From assembly GCF_000829445.1 (NCBI RefSeq), contig NZ_JXRQ01000017.1, positions 124,001 to 188,000 on the forward strand: DNA of 64,000 nt. Reading direction: 5' to 3'. The DNA is from Jeotgalibacillus alimentarius (GTDB lineage Bacteria; Bacillota; Bacilli; Bacillales; Jeotgalibacillaceae). Made by a program: the position numbers and the translations under genes. A model generated the notes under the pieces. The model was not told where the DNA came from, ran no database searches, and saw only the letters and a program-made list of their open reading frames with translations. Positions 10,129 through 18,804 of this stretch are shown piece after piece (within the stretch, counting starts at the first letter, position 1; each line of letters opens with the position of its first letter).

Positions 10129-11094
10129 ATGTTAAAGTATACAATTCGCCGTATCATCGGTATGATTCCAATGCTTCTCCTTATCTCCTTCGTAGTGTTT
10201 CTCCTGGCGAAAGCTATGCCGGGAGATTCGCTCAGCGGGGAGATTGATCCGAATAACACTGACCCACAGTACATAGAAGAGATGCGTGAAAGATTAGGAT
10301 ACAATGATCCAATTCCGGTACAGTATTTCAGATGGGTTGGCGGATTTTTTCAAGGTGATTTTGGAACATCAACACGATATAAAGTACCTGTAGCAGACTT
10401 AGTAGCAGAAAGGCTTCCTAACACGATATTCTTAGGTGTCTCATCACTTGTAATTACTTATATTTTAGCCTTTGCAATGGGGATATATGCAGGAAGAAAA
10501 CCTTATACATTAGGAGATAACCTGATTGGTGGACTGAATTATCTGGGACTAGCCATACCATCATTTATCGCTGCTGTATTTGCGATTTATTTCTTCTCCT
10601 TTAACCTTGGCTGGATCCCTTATTCAGGCTCAGTCGATCCAACCCTGCAGCCCGGCACATTTGATTACTGGCTGAGTCGCGCCCACCATGTGTTAATGCC
10701 GGCTATTGTTTTAGGAGCACTTGCAACAGCAAGTTATACGCAGTTTTTACGAAATGACATTATTGAAAACAGCAGAAAAGACTTTGTGCGTACAGCGCGT
10801 GCAAAAGGGACACCAACATCTAAGATTTATAATGTTCATATCATGCGTAACTCGATTATCCCGCTTGTAACTTTTCTTGGCTTTGATATTGCAACACTAA
10901 TCAGTGGTGCGATCATTACTGAAACGATTTTCACTTATCCGGGAATCGGACAACTTTTCCTTAGCTCAGTAACGAACCGTGATTATCCAACACTGATGGT
11001 TATTACAATGATGCTTTCAGCTTTAACATTAGTAGGAAACCTGATTGCTGATATTTTGTATGGTGTTGTTGATCCAAGAATCCGTCTGGATTGA
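10129..11094 (+). CDS. appB: Oligopeptide ABC transporter permease AppB
   Basis: A 321-residue inner-membrane permease with about six transmembrane segments, beginning MLKYTIRRIIGMIPMLLLISF. The EAA loop that docks on the ATPase is visible as ARAKGTPTSKIYNVHIMRNSI. The protein ends GVVDPRIRLD, typical of OppB/DppB. I chose the ATG at 10129 with AAGGAG at 10117-10122; a TTG at 10111 in the same frame precedes the ribosome site. It pairs with AppC to form the translocation channel. Confidence 0.9.
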   Translation: MLKYTIRRIIGMIPMLLLISFVVFLLAKAMPGDSLSGEIDPNNTDPQYIEEMRERLGYNDPIPVQYFRWVGGFFQGDFGTSTRYKVPVADLVAERLPNTIFLGVSSLVITYILAFAMGIYAGRKPYTLGDNLIGGLNYLGLAIPSFIAAVFAIYFFSFNLGWIPYSGSVDPTLQPGTFDYWLSRAHHVLMPAIVLGALATASYTQFLRNDIIENSRKDFVRTARAKGTPTSKIYNVHIMRNSIIPLVTFLGFDIATLISGAIITETIFTYPGIGQLFLSSVTNRDYPTLMVITMMLSALTLVGNLIADILYGVVDPRIRLD

Positions 11095-11112
11095 TAAAGG
11101 AGGAATTATTCA

Positions 11113-12018
11113 ATGGTCAATGTAACAGCAGATCCAAATAAGTCACAGGAAAAAACCATTAATATGTCTCCTTGGGCAATTGCCAGACGTAAGTTTTTGA
11201 GGAACAAACTTGCTATGATCAGCAGTTTTTTCCTGTTGACAGTTATTATCGTATCGTTTTTAGCACCGTATGTAACATCAGCTGATATTTCGAAAGTAAA
11301 TATTATGCAAATGTCTTTAGAGCCAAGCAATGAACACTGGCTTGGAACAGATAAATCTGGAAGAGACGTATTTACTCGTCTCCTATATGGAGGCCGTGTA
11401 TCGCTTCTTGTAGGAATGGCATGTACAACACTGGTTGTTCTTTTTGGAACAATTGTCGGTTCAATTGCAGGATTTTATGGCGGAATTGTTGATTCAGTTC
11501 TAATGCGTTTCACTGATTTCGTACTTAACTTCCCATTCCTAGTATTCGTTATCGTTCTTAGTACAATTTTCTATGGTTTAGTAGATGGATTAACAATTTT
11601 AATCGCCGTGATCAGTCTACTCAGCTGGGGCGGGGTAGCCCGGATTGTACGAAGTAAAATTCTGGCAGAAAAAGAAAACGAATATATTTTAGCAGCTGTA
11701 TCTATTGGATGTAAGCCGTCTAAAGTAATTATTAAGCACTTACTTCCGAACGTATTGTCTACAATTATTGTACAGTCTACTATTTTATTCGCAGGACTGA
11801 TTGTGGCAGAATCCGGACTGAGTTACCTCGGCTTCGGGGTTCCACAGACGATCCCAAGCTGGGGTAATATGCTATCTGCTTCCCAGGAATCAGATGTATT
11901 ATCCAATAAACCATGGATTTGGATGCCGCCTGCGATTATTCTGACAGTAACAATTCTTTCAATTAACTTTATTGGTGAAGGTTTGAAGGATGCATTTAAT
12001 CCTAAATCTCAACGATAA
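11113..12018 (+). CDS. appC: Oligopeptide ABC transporter permease AppC
   Basis: A 301-residue permease with an N-terminal OppC-type cytoplasmic segment (SPWAIARRKFLRNKLAM), one transmembrane helix, an extracellular loop containing WLGTDKSGRDVFTRLLYG (the OppC_N hallmark) and a five-helix permease core with the EAA loop VSIGCKPSKVIIKHLLPN. AAAGGAGG lies just upstream of the ATG. It is the last gene of the app operon and a strong terminator follows at 12021-12050. Together with AppB it forms the membrane channel. Confidence 0.9.
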   Translation: MVNVTADPNKSQEKTINMSPWAIARRKFLRNKLAMISSFFLLTVIIVSFLAPYVTSADISKVNIMQMSLEPSNEHWLGTDKSGRDVFTRLLYGGRVSLLVGMACTTLVVLFGTIVGSIAGFYGGIVDSVLMRFTDFVLNFPFLVFVIVLSTIFYGLVDGLTILIAVISLLSWGGVARIVRSKILAEKENEYILAAVSIGCKPSKVIIKHLLPNVLSTIIVQSTILFAGLIVAESGLSYLGFGVPQTIPSWGNMLSASQESDVLSNKPWIWMPPAIILTVTILSINFIGEGLKDAFNPKSQR

Positions 12019-12020
12019 TA

Positions 12021-12050
12021 AAAAGCGTCTCTTAACTGAGACGCTTTTTT
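12021..12050 (+). terminator. Terminator of the app operon
   Basis: AAAGCGTCTC and GAGACGCTTT form a 10-bp stem around a 6-base loop, ending in a T run. Confidence 0.9.
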
Positions 12051-12104
12051 CATTTCCCGGGAAATTTTGTTTGTGCACTGCATACAATAATACGGGGTGT
12101 GCAA

Positions 12105-12326
12105 ATGACGAGAATTTTCATATACATAATTGGATTCCTGCTGCTTTCATCAGGTATGATTCACAGTTTGATTTTTATGAATCTAATTCCTTCTGGAAAT
12201 ACAACAGCAGAATACATCAAATACTTATTCAGTCATACAGAAACATACGGGATTCCAATCGGGGCGTTGTTCATTCATTTGTCTACATTAAAATACCCAT
12301 GGAGAGAGAGACATGTAAAAAGCTGA
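12105..12326 (+). CDS. Small two-TM membrane protein, unknown function
   Basis: A 73-residue protein with a first hydrophobic helix (IFIYIIGFLLLSSGMIHSLIFM), a polar loop (PSGNTTAEYIKYLFSHTET) and a second hydrophobic segment (YGIPIGALFIHL), ending in a basic tail (KYPWRERHVKS). The ATG at 12105 follows GGGGTG by 5 bases. It sits between the app terminator and the trpS terminator. In B. subtilis yjbA occupies this position, but I do not recognise this protein as YjbA. I know no family for it; it may be a conserved Bacillales membrane protein. Confidence 0.65.
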   Translation: MTRIFIYIIGFLLLSSGMIHSLIFMNLIPSGNTTAEYIKYLFSHTETYGIPIGALFIHLSTLKYPWRERHVKS

Positions 12327-12346
12327 GACAATTTGTCTCAGCTTTT
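12317..12346. terminator. Bidirectional terminator between the small membrane gene and trpS
   Basis: AAAGCTGAGAC and GTCTCAGCTTT form an 11-bp stem with A and T runs on both sides. It overlaps the last codons of the gene at 12105-12326 and serves the convergent trpS gene. Confidence 0.85.
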
Positions 12347-12350
12347 ACCA

Positions 12351-13358
<1,008 letters not shown>

Positions 13359-13370
13359 CTAAAAAATAAT

Positions 13371-13461
13371 AGCTCTGTTAAAGTTGGCTGTTGATTTCCG
13401 CTCCAGGGGGAACGCTTCATTCACCAGCTGCACTAAAACAACATTGGTCTTTAACATAGCT
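13371..13461 (-). repeat. Internally deleted copy of the 190-bp hairpin repeat
   Basis: This 91-bp segment keeps both ends of the repeat family found at 28576, 54102 and 59183 but lacks most of its middle. One end reads AGCTCTGTTAAAG then GGCTGTTGATTTCCGCT and AGGGGGAACGCTT; the other reads CTAAAACAACATTGG then TCTTTAACATAGCT. Both ends match the reverse complement of the copy at 59183-59364. It lies inside the transcribed leader of trpS, after the T-box terminator and about 25 bases before the start codon. Confidence 0.75.
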
Positions 13462-13471
13462 GAAATAATAC

Positions 13472-13720
13472 AAAAAATCCGTCCCTATCTATTAACAATT
13501 GCTAATAGATAGGGACGGATTTTCCGCGGTGCCACCCTAATTGCAGTTAAACTGCCTCTCAAAGCTCATAACGCAGAGCAGGGCGCCTTTAACTACTCCA
13601 TTCATTAAAGGGGCTCCAAAGTCCATTCACTGCCGCTGAATATCTGCTCTCACCACCCGCAGACTCTCTGATCATTCAGATCAGCAGTTACTAATCTTTA
13701 TCCATGCCTTTATTTAATAT
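13472..13720 (-). promoter_or_regulatory. Tryptophan T-box leader of trpS
   Basis: Read on the minus strand, the T-box motif AGGGTGGCACCGCGG lies at 13524-13538 (coordinates on plus), followed by a terminator whose 20-bp stem is formed from 13472-13523 and ends in a T run. The specifier loop shows AGTA on the 5' side and GAA-TGG-A on the 3' side; TGG (13623-13625) is the tryptophan codon. Uncharged tRNA-Trp would pair with the specifier and the T-box bulge and prevent termination. Confidence 0.93.
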
Positions 13721-13726
13721 ACAGTT

Positions 13727-13756
13727 ATTATAAGTGAATACTTGAAAGATAAGCAA
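13727..13756 (-). promoter_or_regulatory. Promoter of trpS
   Basis: On the minus strand TTGCTT (13751-13756) and a perfect TATAAT (13727-13732) are separated by 18 bases, just upstream of the T-box leader. Confidence 0.7.
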
Positions 13757-13916
13757 ATGATTTTCGAATTCCCGGATGATCTTTTTATGACGATATTTAA
13801 AATAAAATTGGAATTTCAGAAATTATTAACAAAATAATTCAATATAACGTTTCTTTTACTATTATTACTTGTTAGAATTAAAAAGTACATAAAATGAGTT
13901 GGTAGGAGAGGTAAAA

Positions 13917-15107
13917 GTGTCATTGAAATACATCGCAACTTCTGCAAGCGCTGCAATTCTTGCTTTAGCAGTATTTAACACTGATGTTCTTGCAGAATCA
14001 CATGAACAACATCAAATCAGAGAAGTTTCACAACAACAAAAAGGTTTCCCGGATTCAATGCCCCGTTTTGTCTATGACTCAGGGTTAACGTTTGAATACC
14101 CGGATGCTGTCAGAGGAATTTACGTAACTGGACATTCAGCTGGTGGAGAGCGCTTTGAGACTCTGCTTGATCTAATGGACAATACGGACCTGAACGCAAT
14201 GGTTATTGATATTAAAGAAGATCACGGTTATTTAACATATGTACCTGAAGAAGATTCACCTTTTTATGATATTGGACAACCTTACATAAAAGACCCGCGT
14301 GCGATGCTTGAGACACTTGAAGAACATGAGGTTTATCCAATTGCGCGTGTAGTTGTATTTAAAGATACAATCCTTGCAAACAGCAGACCTGATCTGTCAT
14401 TCCAGGATAACGGTCAGGTATGGGCCAATGGGCGCGAAGAATCATTCGTTAATCCTTTCTTAAAAGAAGTCTGGGATTATAATGTAGAGATTGCAATTGA
14501 AGCCGCAAAAATGGGATTCAAGGAAATTCAGTTTGATTATGTAAGATTCCCTGAAGGATTTGAAACAAGAGATGATGTCCTTACTTATGGTACAGGGGAT
14601 TATACAGATGACGGTAATGATGAAACAAACGAAAGAGTTGACGCTGTAACAGATTTTGTTGCCTATGCATCTGAACAGCTCGAACCTTACGATGTGGATG
14701 TATCCGTTGATATTTTTGGATATTCAGCCACATTACCTGAAGCACCTGGTATTGGACAGAACTTCAATCGCATTTCTGAAAATGTAGATGTCATTTCATC
14801 TATGATCTATCCAAGTCACTGGACGTCATATTTTGGCATTGCCAAACCGGACTTAGAGCCTTACAACCTGATTTCTGAATATGCAAAAGTTGAAAATGCA
14901 AAGCTTGCTGAACTGGAAGATCCACCGGTTTCAAGACCGTGGATTCAGGATTTCACAGCTTCATATCTTGGAGCAGGAAACTACCTGGTATATGGACCTA
15001 ATGAAGTAAAAGCACAAATTGATGCGTTATATGACAATGGCATTAATGAATTCCTTCTCTGGAATGCAGGAAACACATACACAGGCGGGGTAGATTATCT
15101 GCCTTAA
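13917..15107 (+). CDS. Secreted glycoside-hydrolase-like protein (DUF4015 type)
   Basis: A 396-residue exported protein with an N-terminal signal peptide (LKYIATSASAAILALAVF, cleavage likely after VLA) and a TIM-barrel-like domain. Recognisable features are VRGIYVTGHSAGG, NAMVIDIKEDHGYLTY, a tract GFKEIQFDYVRFPE, and SVDIFGYSA; the FDYVRFP motif is a hallmark of the DUF4015 putative glycoside hydrolases. Acidic residues in VIDIKED, FDYVRF and VDIFG are candidate catalytic residues. It may act on wall or matrix polysaccharide, but no substrate can be named. The GTG at 13917 has AGGAGAGG 5 bases upstream; a TTG at 13899 precedes the ribosome site. It is a single gene followed by a terminator. 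Confidence 0.8.
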   Translation: MSLKYIATSASAAILALAVFNTDVLAESHEQHQIREVSQQQKGFPDSMPRFVYDSGLTFEYPDAVRGIYVTGHSAGGERFETLLDLMDNTDLNAMVIDIKEDHGYLTYVPEEDSPFYDIGQPYIKDPRAMLETLEEHEVYPIARVVVFKDTILANSRPDLSFQDNGQVWANGREESFVNPFLKEVWDYNVEIAIEAAKMGFKEIQFDYVRFPEGFETRDDVLTYGTGDYTDDGNDETNERVDAVTDFVAYASEQLEPYDVDVSVDIFGYSATLPEAPGIGQNFNRISENVDVISSMIYPSHWTSYFGIAKPDLEPYNLISEYAKVENAKLAELEDPPVSRPWIQDFTASYLGAGNYLVYGPNEVKAQIDALYDNGINEFLLWNAGNTYTGGVDYLP

Positions 15108-15121
15108 GCAACACACACCAT

Positions 15122-15157
15122 GACCCGGCACAAAAATTTGTGCCGGTCTTTTATTTT
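15122..15157 (+). terminator. Terminator of the glycoside-hydrolase-like gene
   Basis: GACCCGGCACAAA and TTTGTGCCGGTC form a long stem with a 2-base loop, then TTTTATTTTT. Confidence 0.88.
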
Positions 15158-15272
15158 TGATGTCTATGTTTATAAAAATTTTAAATAGGGTATAGTAAAA
15201 AGGTTAACTACCCTCCAAAAAAACCTCTCTAATTTAACTTTAAAATCTCACACTTTGAAAGGGGATCAGAAT

Positions 15273-15845
15273 ATGCACTGGTATGAAAAGCTGCGTGATT
15301 ATTTTCCTGTAGAAGAGATGAAATCACGCGAACATATGGAAACGCTTTTAAAAGAAAGAAGTGATATTTATCACAAAGATGAAGGACCAAAACATGTACT
15401 GATGTACGTTGAGACGGATGATTTCATCTTTATAGATTATTTATTTGTCTCTGGAAGCGCAAGGGGAGAAGGTCTTGGTGGAAAACTGATTCAAAAGTTG
15501 AAGGACAAAAACAAACCTATCATCCTTGAGGTTGAACCGGTTGACTATGAAGATACAGATACCGAAAAGCGTCTCCGTTTCTACAAGAGAGCGGGTTTCC
15601 AGCATGCGACATCGATCGGTTACAACAGACGCTCTTTAGCAACGAATGAAGTGAACTCCATGGAGATTCTTTATTGGGCACCGGATGATGAAAGTGAAGA
15701 AGTTATTTATCAGGCGATGAAAAAGACATATCAGGATATTCATACTTATAAAGATAAAACTTTTTACGGCGATGAATACGAACCGGTAGAAAAGGTACTT
15801 AAAAACGATCGTGAAGATGCGGAAGATGTGTTAAAAGAAATATGA
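15273..15845 (+). CDS. yjbC: GNAT-family acetyltransferase YjbC
   Basis: A 190-residue protein of the Gcn5-related N-acetyltransferase family. The acetyl-CoA-binding motif appears as FVSGSARGEGLGGKLIQKL (RGxGxG variant), followed by the beta strand IILEVEP and the segment LRFYKRAGFQ, a common GNAT ending. Its position directly upstream of spx is that of yjbC in B. subtilis, where the two share transcripts. The start ATG at 15273 follows AAAGGGGA by 7 bases. Substrate unknown. The C-terminus is rich in acidic residues. Confidence 0.85.
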   Translation: MHWYEKLRDYFPVEEMKSREHMETLLKERSDIYHKDEGPKHVLMYVETDDFIFIDYLFVSGSARGEGLGGKLIQKLKDKNKPIILEVEPVDYEDTDTEKRLRFYKRAGFQHATSIGYNRRSLATNEVNSMEILYWAPDDESEEVIYQAMKKTYQDIHTYKDKTFYGDEYEPVEKVLKNDREDAEDVLKEI

Positions 15846-16116
15846 TATTTTCAATTACACAAGGTTAAATGAGAATGCTTAAAACAAATTGCTTAAGTTA
15901 TGTTTAACCGATGAAGATTCGGGAATAACTACATTAAGACAACATTTTAAATGAGTTTATCACATTTATATGACAATTTCGTTAAGCTACTATTCAAAAC
16001 ATTGTTGATTGTGTATAATGAATTCAAGATATCTTTTTAAAACGATTTTAATCTAGAAATCATTTATTGAAGATATTGAAGGATAAATTTTTAAATTGAG
16101 GGAGTGTGAATGGTTC

Positions 16117-16512
16117 ATGGTAACTTTGTTCACTTCACCTAGCTGTACATCATGCAGGAAAGCAAAAGCCTGGTTGGAAGAACACGAGATTCCATATACA
16201 GAAAGAAATATCTTCTCTGAACCGTTAAGTATTGAGGAAATCAAAGAAGTACTTCGTATGACTGAAGATGGAACAGATGAGATCATTTCTACAAGATCTA
16301 AAATCTTTCAAAAACTGAACGTTGATTTAGAATCACTGCCGCTGCAGGATCTATTTGAACTGATTCAGGAAAATCCGGGATTGTTGAGACGTCCAATTAT
16401 AATGGATGAGAAGCGTCTTCAGGTAGGTTATAATGAAGATGAAATTCGCAGATTCCTGCCAAGAAAAGTACGTACATTCCAGCTTCTTGAAGCACAAAAA
16501 ATGGTTAATTAA
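16117..16512 (+). CDS. spx: Transcriptional regulator Spx
   Basis: A 131-residue ArsC-like protein almost identical to B. subtilis Spx, starting [19 protein letters not shown]. The redox switch Cys10-x-x-Cys13 is intact. The conserved [19 protein letters not shown] and [19 protein letters not shown] segments are present, as is the C-terminal region recognised by YjbH and ClpXP. Spx binds the RNA polymerase alpha subunit and redirects transcription during disulfide and other stresses. The start is fixed by family alignment although the ribosome site (GAGGGAG) is 12 bases away. A 271-base upstream region without a gene likely carries several promoters, as in B. subtilis. A terminator follows. 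Confidence 0.97.
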   Translation: MVTLFTSPSCTSCRKAKAWLEEHEIPYTERNIFSEPLSIEEIKEVLRMTEDGTDEIISTRSKIFQKLNVDLESLPLQDLFELIQENPGLLRRPIIMDEKRLQVGYNEDEIRRFLPRKVRTFQLLEAQKMVN

Positions 16513-16530
16513 GATTAGATTAAATAGTGA

Positions 16531-16567
16531 GACTTGTCCGTTTTTCAGTAACAGGACAAGTCTTTTT
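16531..16567 (+). terminator. Terminator of spx
   Basis: GACTTGTCC and GGACAAGTC form a 9-bp stem around a 14-base loop, followed by five T residues. Confidence 0.8.
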
Positions 16568-16823
16568 GTATAATTGTGTATTTTTTTATAAAATTTTCCC
16601 ATGATATTTCATTAAGCTTCACTGCTTGAAATAATTGACGGAATAGTCTACACTCAAATGACAATCTGTTAAATAATTAGACGCCATATAATTTCCCTTT
16701 ATGGCAGAATTATCATACAATATAAGAGTAGAAAGATCACCCTATTCTTTGAGTTCGATTGTACTACCTATGACTAGGGGGGAGATTCCCTTCATCCAAC
16801 ACATAGGAAGGGAGAGTTGAAAG
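16568..16823 (+). promoter_or_regulatory. mecA upstream region with a leader hairpin
   Basis: The 311-base spx-mecA gap holds the spx terminator and then no gene. B. subtilis has yjbE here; it is absent. CCTATG (16767-16772) and CATAGG (16802-16807) can pair around a G-rich inner hairpin (GGGGGGA and TCCC). The 3' arm abuts the mecA ribosome site, so the structure could influence mecA translation. TACAAT near 16716 is a possible -10 element. All of this is inspection only. Confidence 0.35.
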
Positions 16824-17480
16824 ATGGAAATAGAACGCATTAATGATCATACCGTAAAATTTTATATTTCCTATGGGGATATAGAAGACAGAGGATTTGA
16901 CAGAGAAGAAATCTGGTATAACCGGGATAAAAGTGAAGAACTCTTCTGGGAAATGATGGATGAAGTTCATCAGGAAGAAGATTTCACTGTTGAAGGCCCA
17001 CTTTGGATTCAGGTTCAGGCACTTGAAAAAGGTCTTGAAATACTTGTGACAAAAGCACAGGTAACAAAAGATGGGCAGAAGTTTGATCTGCCGATGCAGG
17101 ATGACAAAAATGGACCGGGTTTATCTAACCAGATTGAAGATTATCTCGACCAGCATTTTGACATGGAAGATGAGCAACAGGAAGAAATGGAAATGAAATT
17201 AGTCCTTCGTTTTCAGGATTTTGAAGATGTCATTGCTCTTTCAAAAAGGTTTGTCCAGGAAGATCGCCTGTTGACTAAGCTGTTTTCTTATGAAAATCAA
17301 TATTATTTATATACTGATTTCCCTGAGAACCAGTTTGAAGAAGACGACTATGAAAACATTTCAAGTCTGCTTTTTGAATATGGTAAGGCAACGAGTGTTA
17401 CAGTCCACCGTCTTGAAGAGTATGGTAAAGTAATTATGAATGACCAGGTTTTCAATCAGGTGAACGAATACTTTAATTAA
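16824..17480 (+). CDS. mecA: Adaptor protein MecA
   Basis: A 218-residue adaptor that delivers substrates such as ComK to the ClpCP protease and so restrains competence. The N-terminal substrate-binding domain (MEIERINDHTVKFYISYGDI, then RGFDREEIWYNR) and the C-terminal ClpC-binding domain (VLRFQDFEDVIALSKRF, LYTDFPENQFEE) are both present, separated by an acidic glutamine/glutamate-rich linker (about 105-130). The length matches B. subtilis MecA (218). It follows spx, lies upstream of coiA and ends in a strong terminator. clpC itself is not in the window. Confidence 0.95.
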   Translation: MEIERINDHTVKFYISYGDIEDRGFDREEIWYNRDKSEELFWEMMDEVHQEEDFTVEGPLWIQVQALEKGLEILVTKAQVTKDGQKFDLPMQDDKNGPGLSNQIEDYLDQHFDMEDEQQEEMEMKLVLRFQDFEDVIALSKRFVQEDRLLTKLFSYENQYYLYTDFPENQFEEDDYENISSLLFEYGKATSVTVHRLEEYGKVIMNDQVFNQVNEYFN

Positions 17481-17490
17481 TTTATTACAG

Positions 17491-17534
17491 CTGTACTGCT
17501 TGTTTCGTATTAGAAACAAACAGTACAGTTTTTT
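17491..17534 (+). terminator. Terminator of mecA
   Basis: CTGTACTG-CTTGTTTC pairs with GAAACAAACAGTACAG, a long stem with one mismatch, ending in a T run just before the coiA ribosome site. Confidence 0.85.
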
Positions 17535-17548
17535 ATAAGGAGGATCAA

Positions 17549-18742
17549 ATGTTAATTGCTGAAACCTTTCATGGTGAAGTACAATCATTGTACCTGAAAG
17601 TACACAATAGTCCTTATGTGCAGTCACTCCGTCATCTGCCTCTCAGATGTCCCTCATGTAAATCTCCTGTCCTGTTAAAGTCAGGCCCCAAAGTGATTCC
17701 GCATTTCGCTCACAAATCTAAAGTACATTGCGCAGGTTTTTCAGAATCTGAATCAAGTCTTCATCTGCAGGCTAAGACCGGGTTGAACGACTGGTTATTA
17801 TCTCAGTCGTGTATAACTGAACTTGAGAAAACTTACCCCAAAATTAATAGACGAGCTGATATCAGTGTGAAAATGAATTCAGTCGAGTATGCCTTTGAAT
17901 TTCAATGTTCTCCAATATCAAATGAAATTGTGCAGCAGCGATCTATGGATTACAGGAAAATCGGGGTCATCCCTTTTTGGCTCTTGCCAACTGAAACGGC
18001 TGAGCATACTAACCTGATCAAACTAACATCTTTTCAACAGCAATTTATCAGATATTCACAAGTGAAAAATCAATATTATCTCATCTCTTACTCTCCGGAA
18101 AAACGAATATTTACAATCCTTCATCACCTTATTCCTCTAAGTAAATCACTCTTTTATGCAGAACGGACAAGCTTCCCGCAGCACACACTATTTTTTCCAC
18201 ACTTTCCTCTCCGAACGTTTGAAGCAGCGCAAAACCACTATCATCTGCACCTGAAAATGAATGAGAAATGGATGCTGAATGTGTTCAAATACCGGAGAAG
18301 TTTCAAAGATCCTCTCCTCAAAAGAATGTATATCGCAAAATCCTCTTTATTTTCACTGCCTCCTTGGACAGGTTTATTTTTACACTCAAACATCTACTAT
18401 TCAGTATCGCCAATGGAATGGCAGGCTTATTTATATCTGTCTATGAAACAATCAGGTGTCTTTACTTCCTCCCAATTAGTGACGGAATTGAAGAACCTGG
18501 TCCGTCATCAGATTGTTCCGTTACGAACACTGCATGAAAATTTTCCGCCTCATTTTATTCAGGCGACTGTTGATGAGTTGCTTCATTTATTAGTTAAATG
18601 TGCGATCATTCATATGAATGGGGGTTTTTATAAAATAACTGATCCTGATTCTGAAATAAGCGTAGAAAATAGAGAAGAAAAGTTAAAACACTTTCATCAT
18701 TTATACAAGGAAATAATCATACAGGAATATAATAGAAGATAG
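17549..18742 (+). CDS. coiA: Competence protein CoiA
   Basis: A 397-residue protein of the CoiA family, induced in competence and needed for efficient transformation. An N-terminal zinc-ribbon-like segment has CPSC (residues about 34-37) and a downstream His/Cys pair (HFAHKSKVHC). The nuclease-like core follows: INRRADISV then VEYAFEFQCS, fitting a PD-(D/E)xK fold with Asp, Glu and Gln. The distal half is poorly conserved and rich in aromatic and basic residues. The ATG at 17549 has a good AAGGAGG upstream. In B. subtilis coiA (yjbF) lies between mecA and pepF, as here. In pneumococcus CoiA acts with RecA. Confidence 0.92.
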   Translation: MLIAETFHGEVQSLYLKVHNSPYVQSLRHLPLRCPSCKSPVLLKSGPKVIPHFAHKSKVHCAGFSESESSLHLQAKTGLNDWLLSQSCITELEKTYPKINRRADISVKMNSVEYAFEFQCSPISNEIVQQRSMDYRKIGVIPFWLLPTETAEHTNLIKLTSFQQQFIRYSQVKNQYYLISYSPEKRIFTILHHLIPLSKSLFYAERTSFPQHTLFFPHFPLRTFEAAQNHYHLHLKMNEKWMLNVFKYRRSFKDPLLKRMYIAKSSLFSLPPWTGLFLHSNIYYSVSPMEWQAYLYLSMKQSGVFTSSQLVTELKNLVRHQIVPLRTLHENFPPHFIQATVDELLHLLVKCAIIHMNGGFYKITDPDSEISVENREEKLKHFHHLYKEIIIQEYNRR

Positions 18743-18804
18743 TTGCAACTTATTTAAAAAAGAGAGAAAATAAAGAAAGTTCGAGTAATGATAGGAGGAA
18801 CAAA

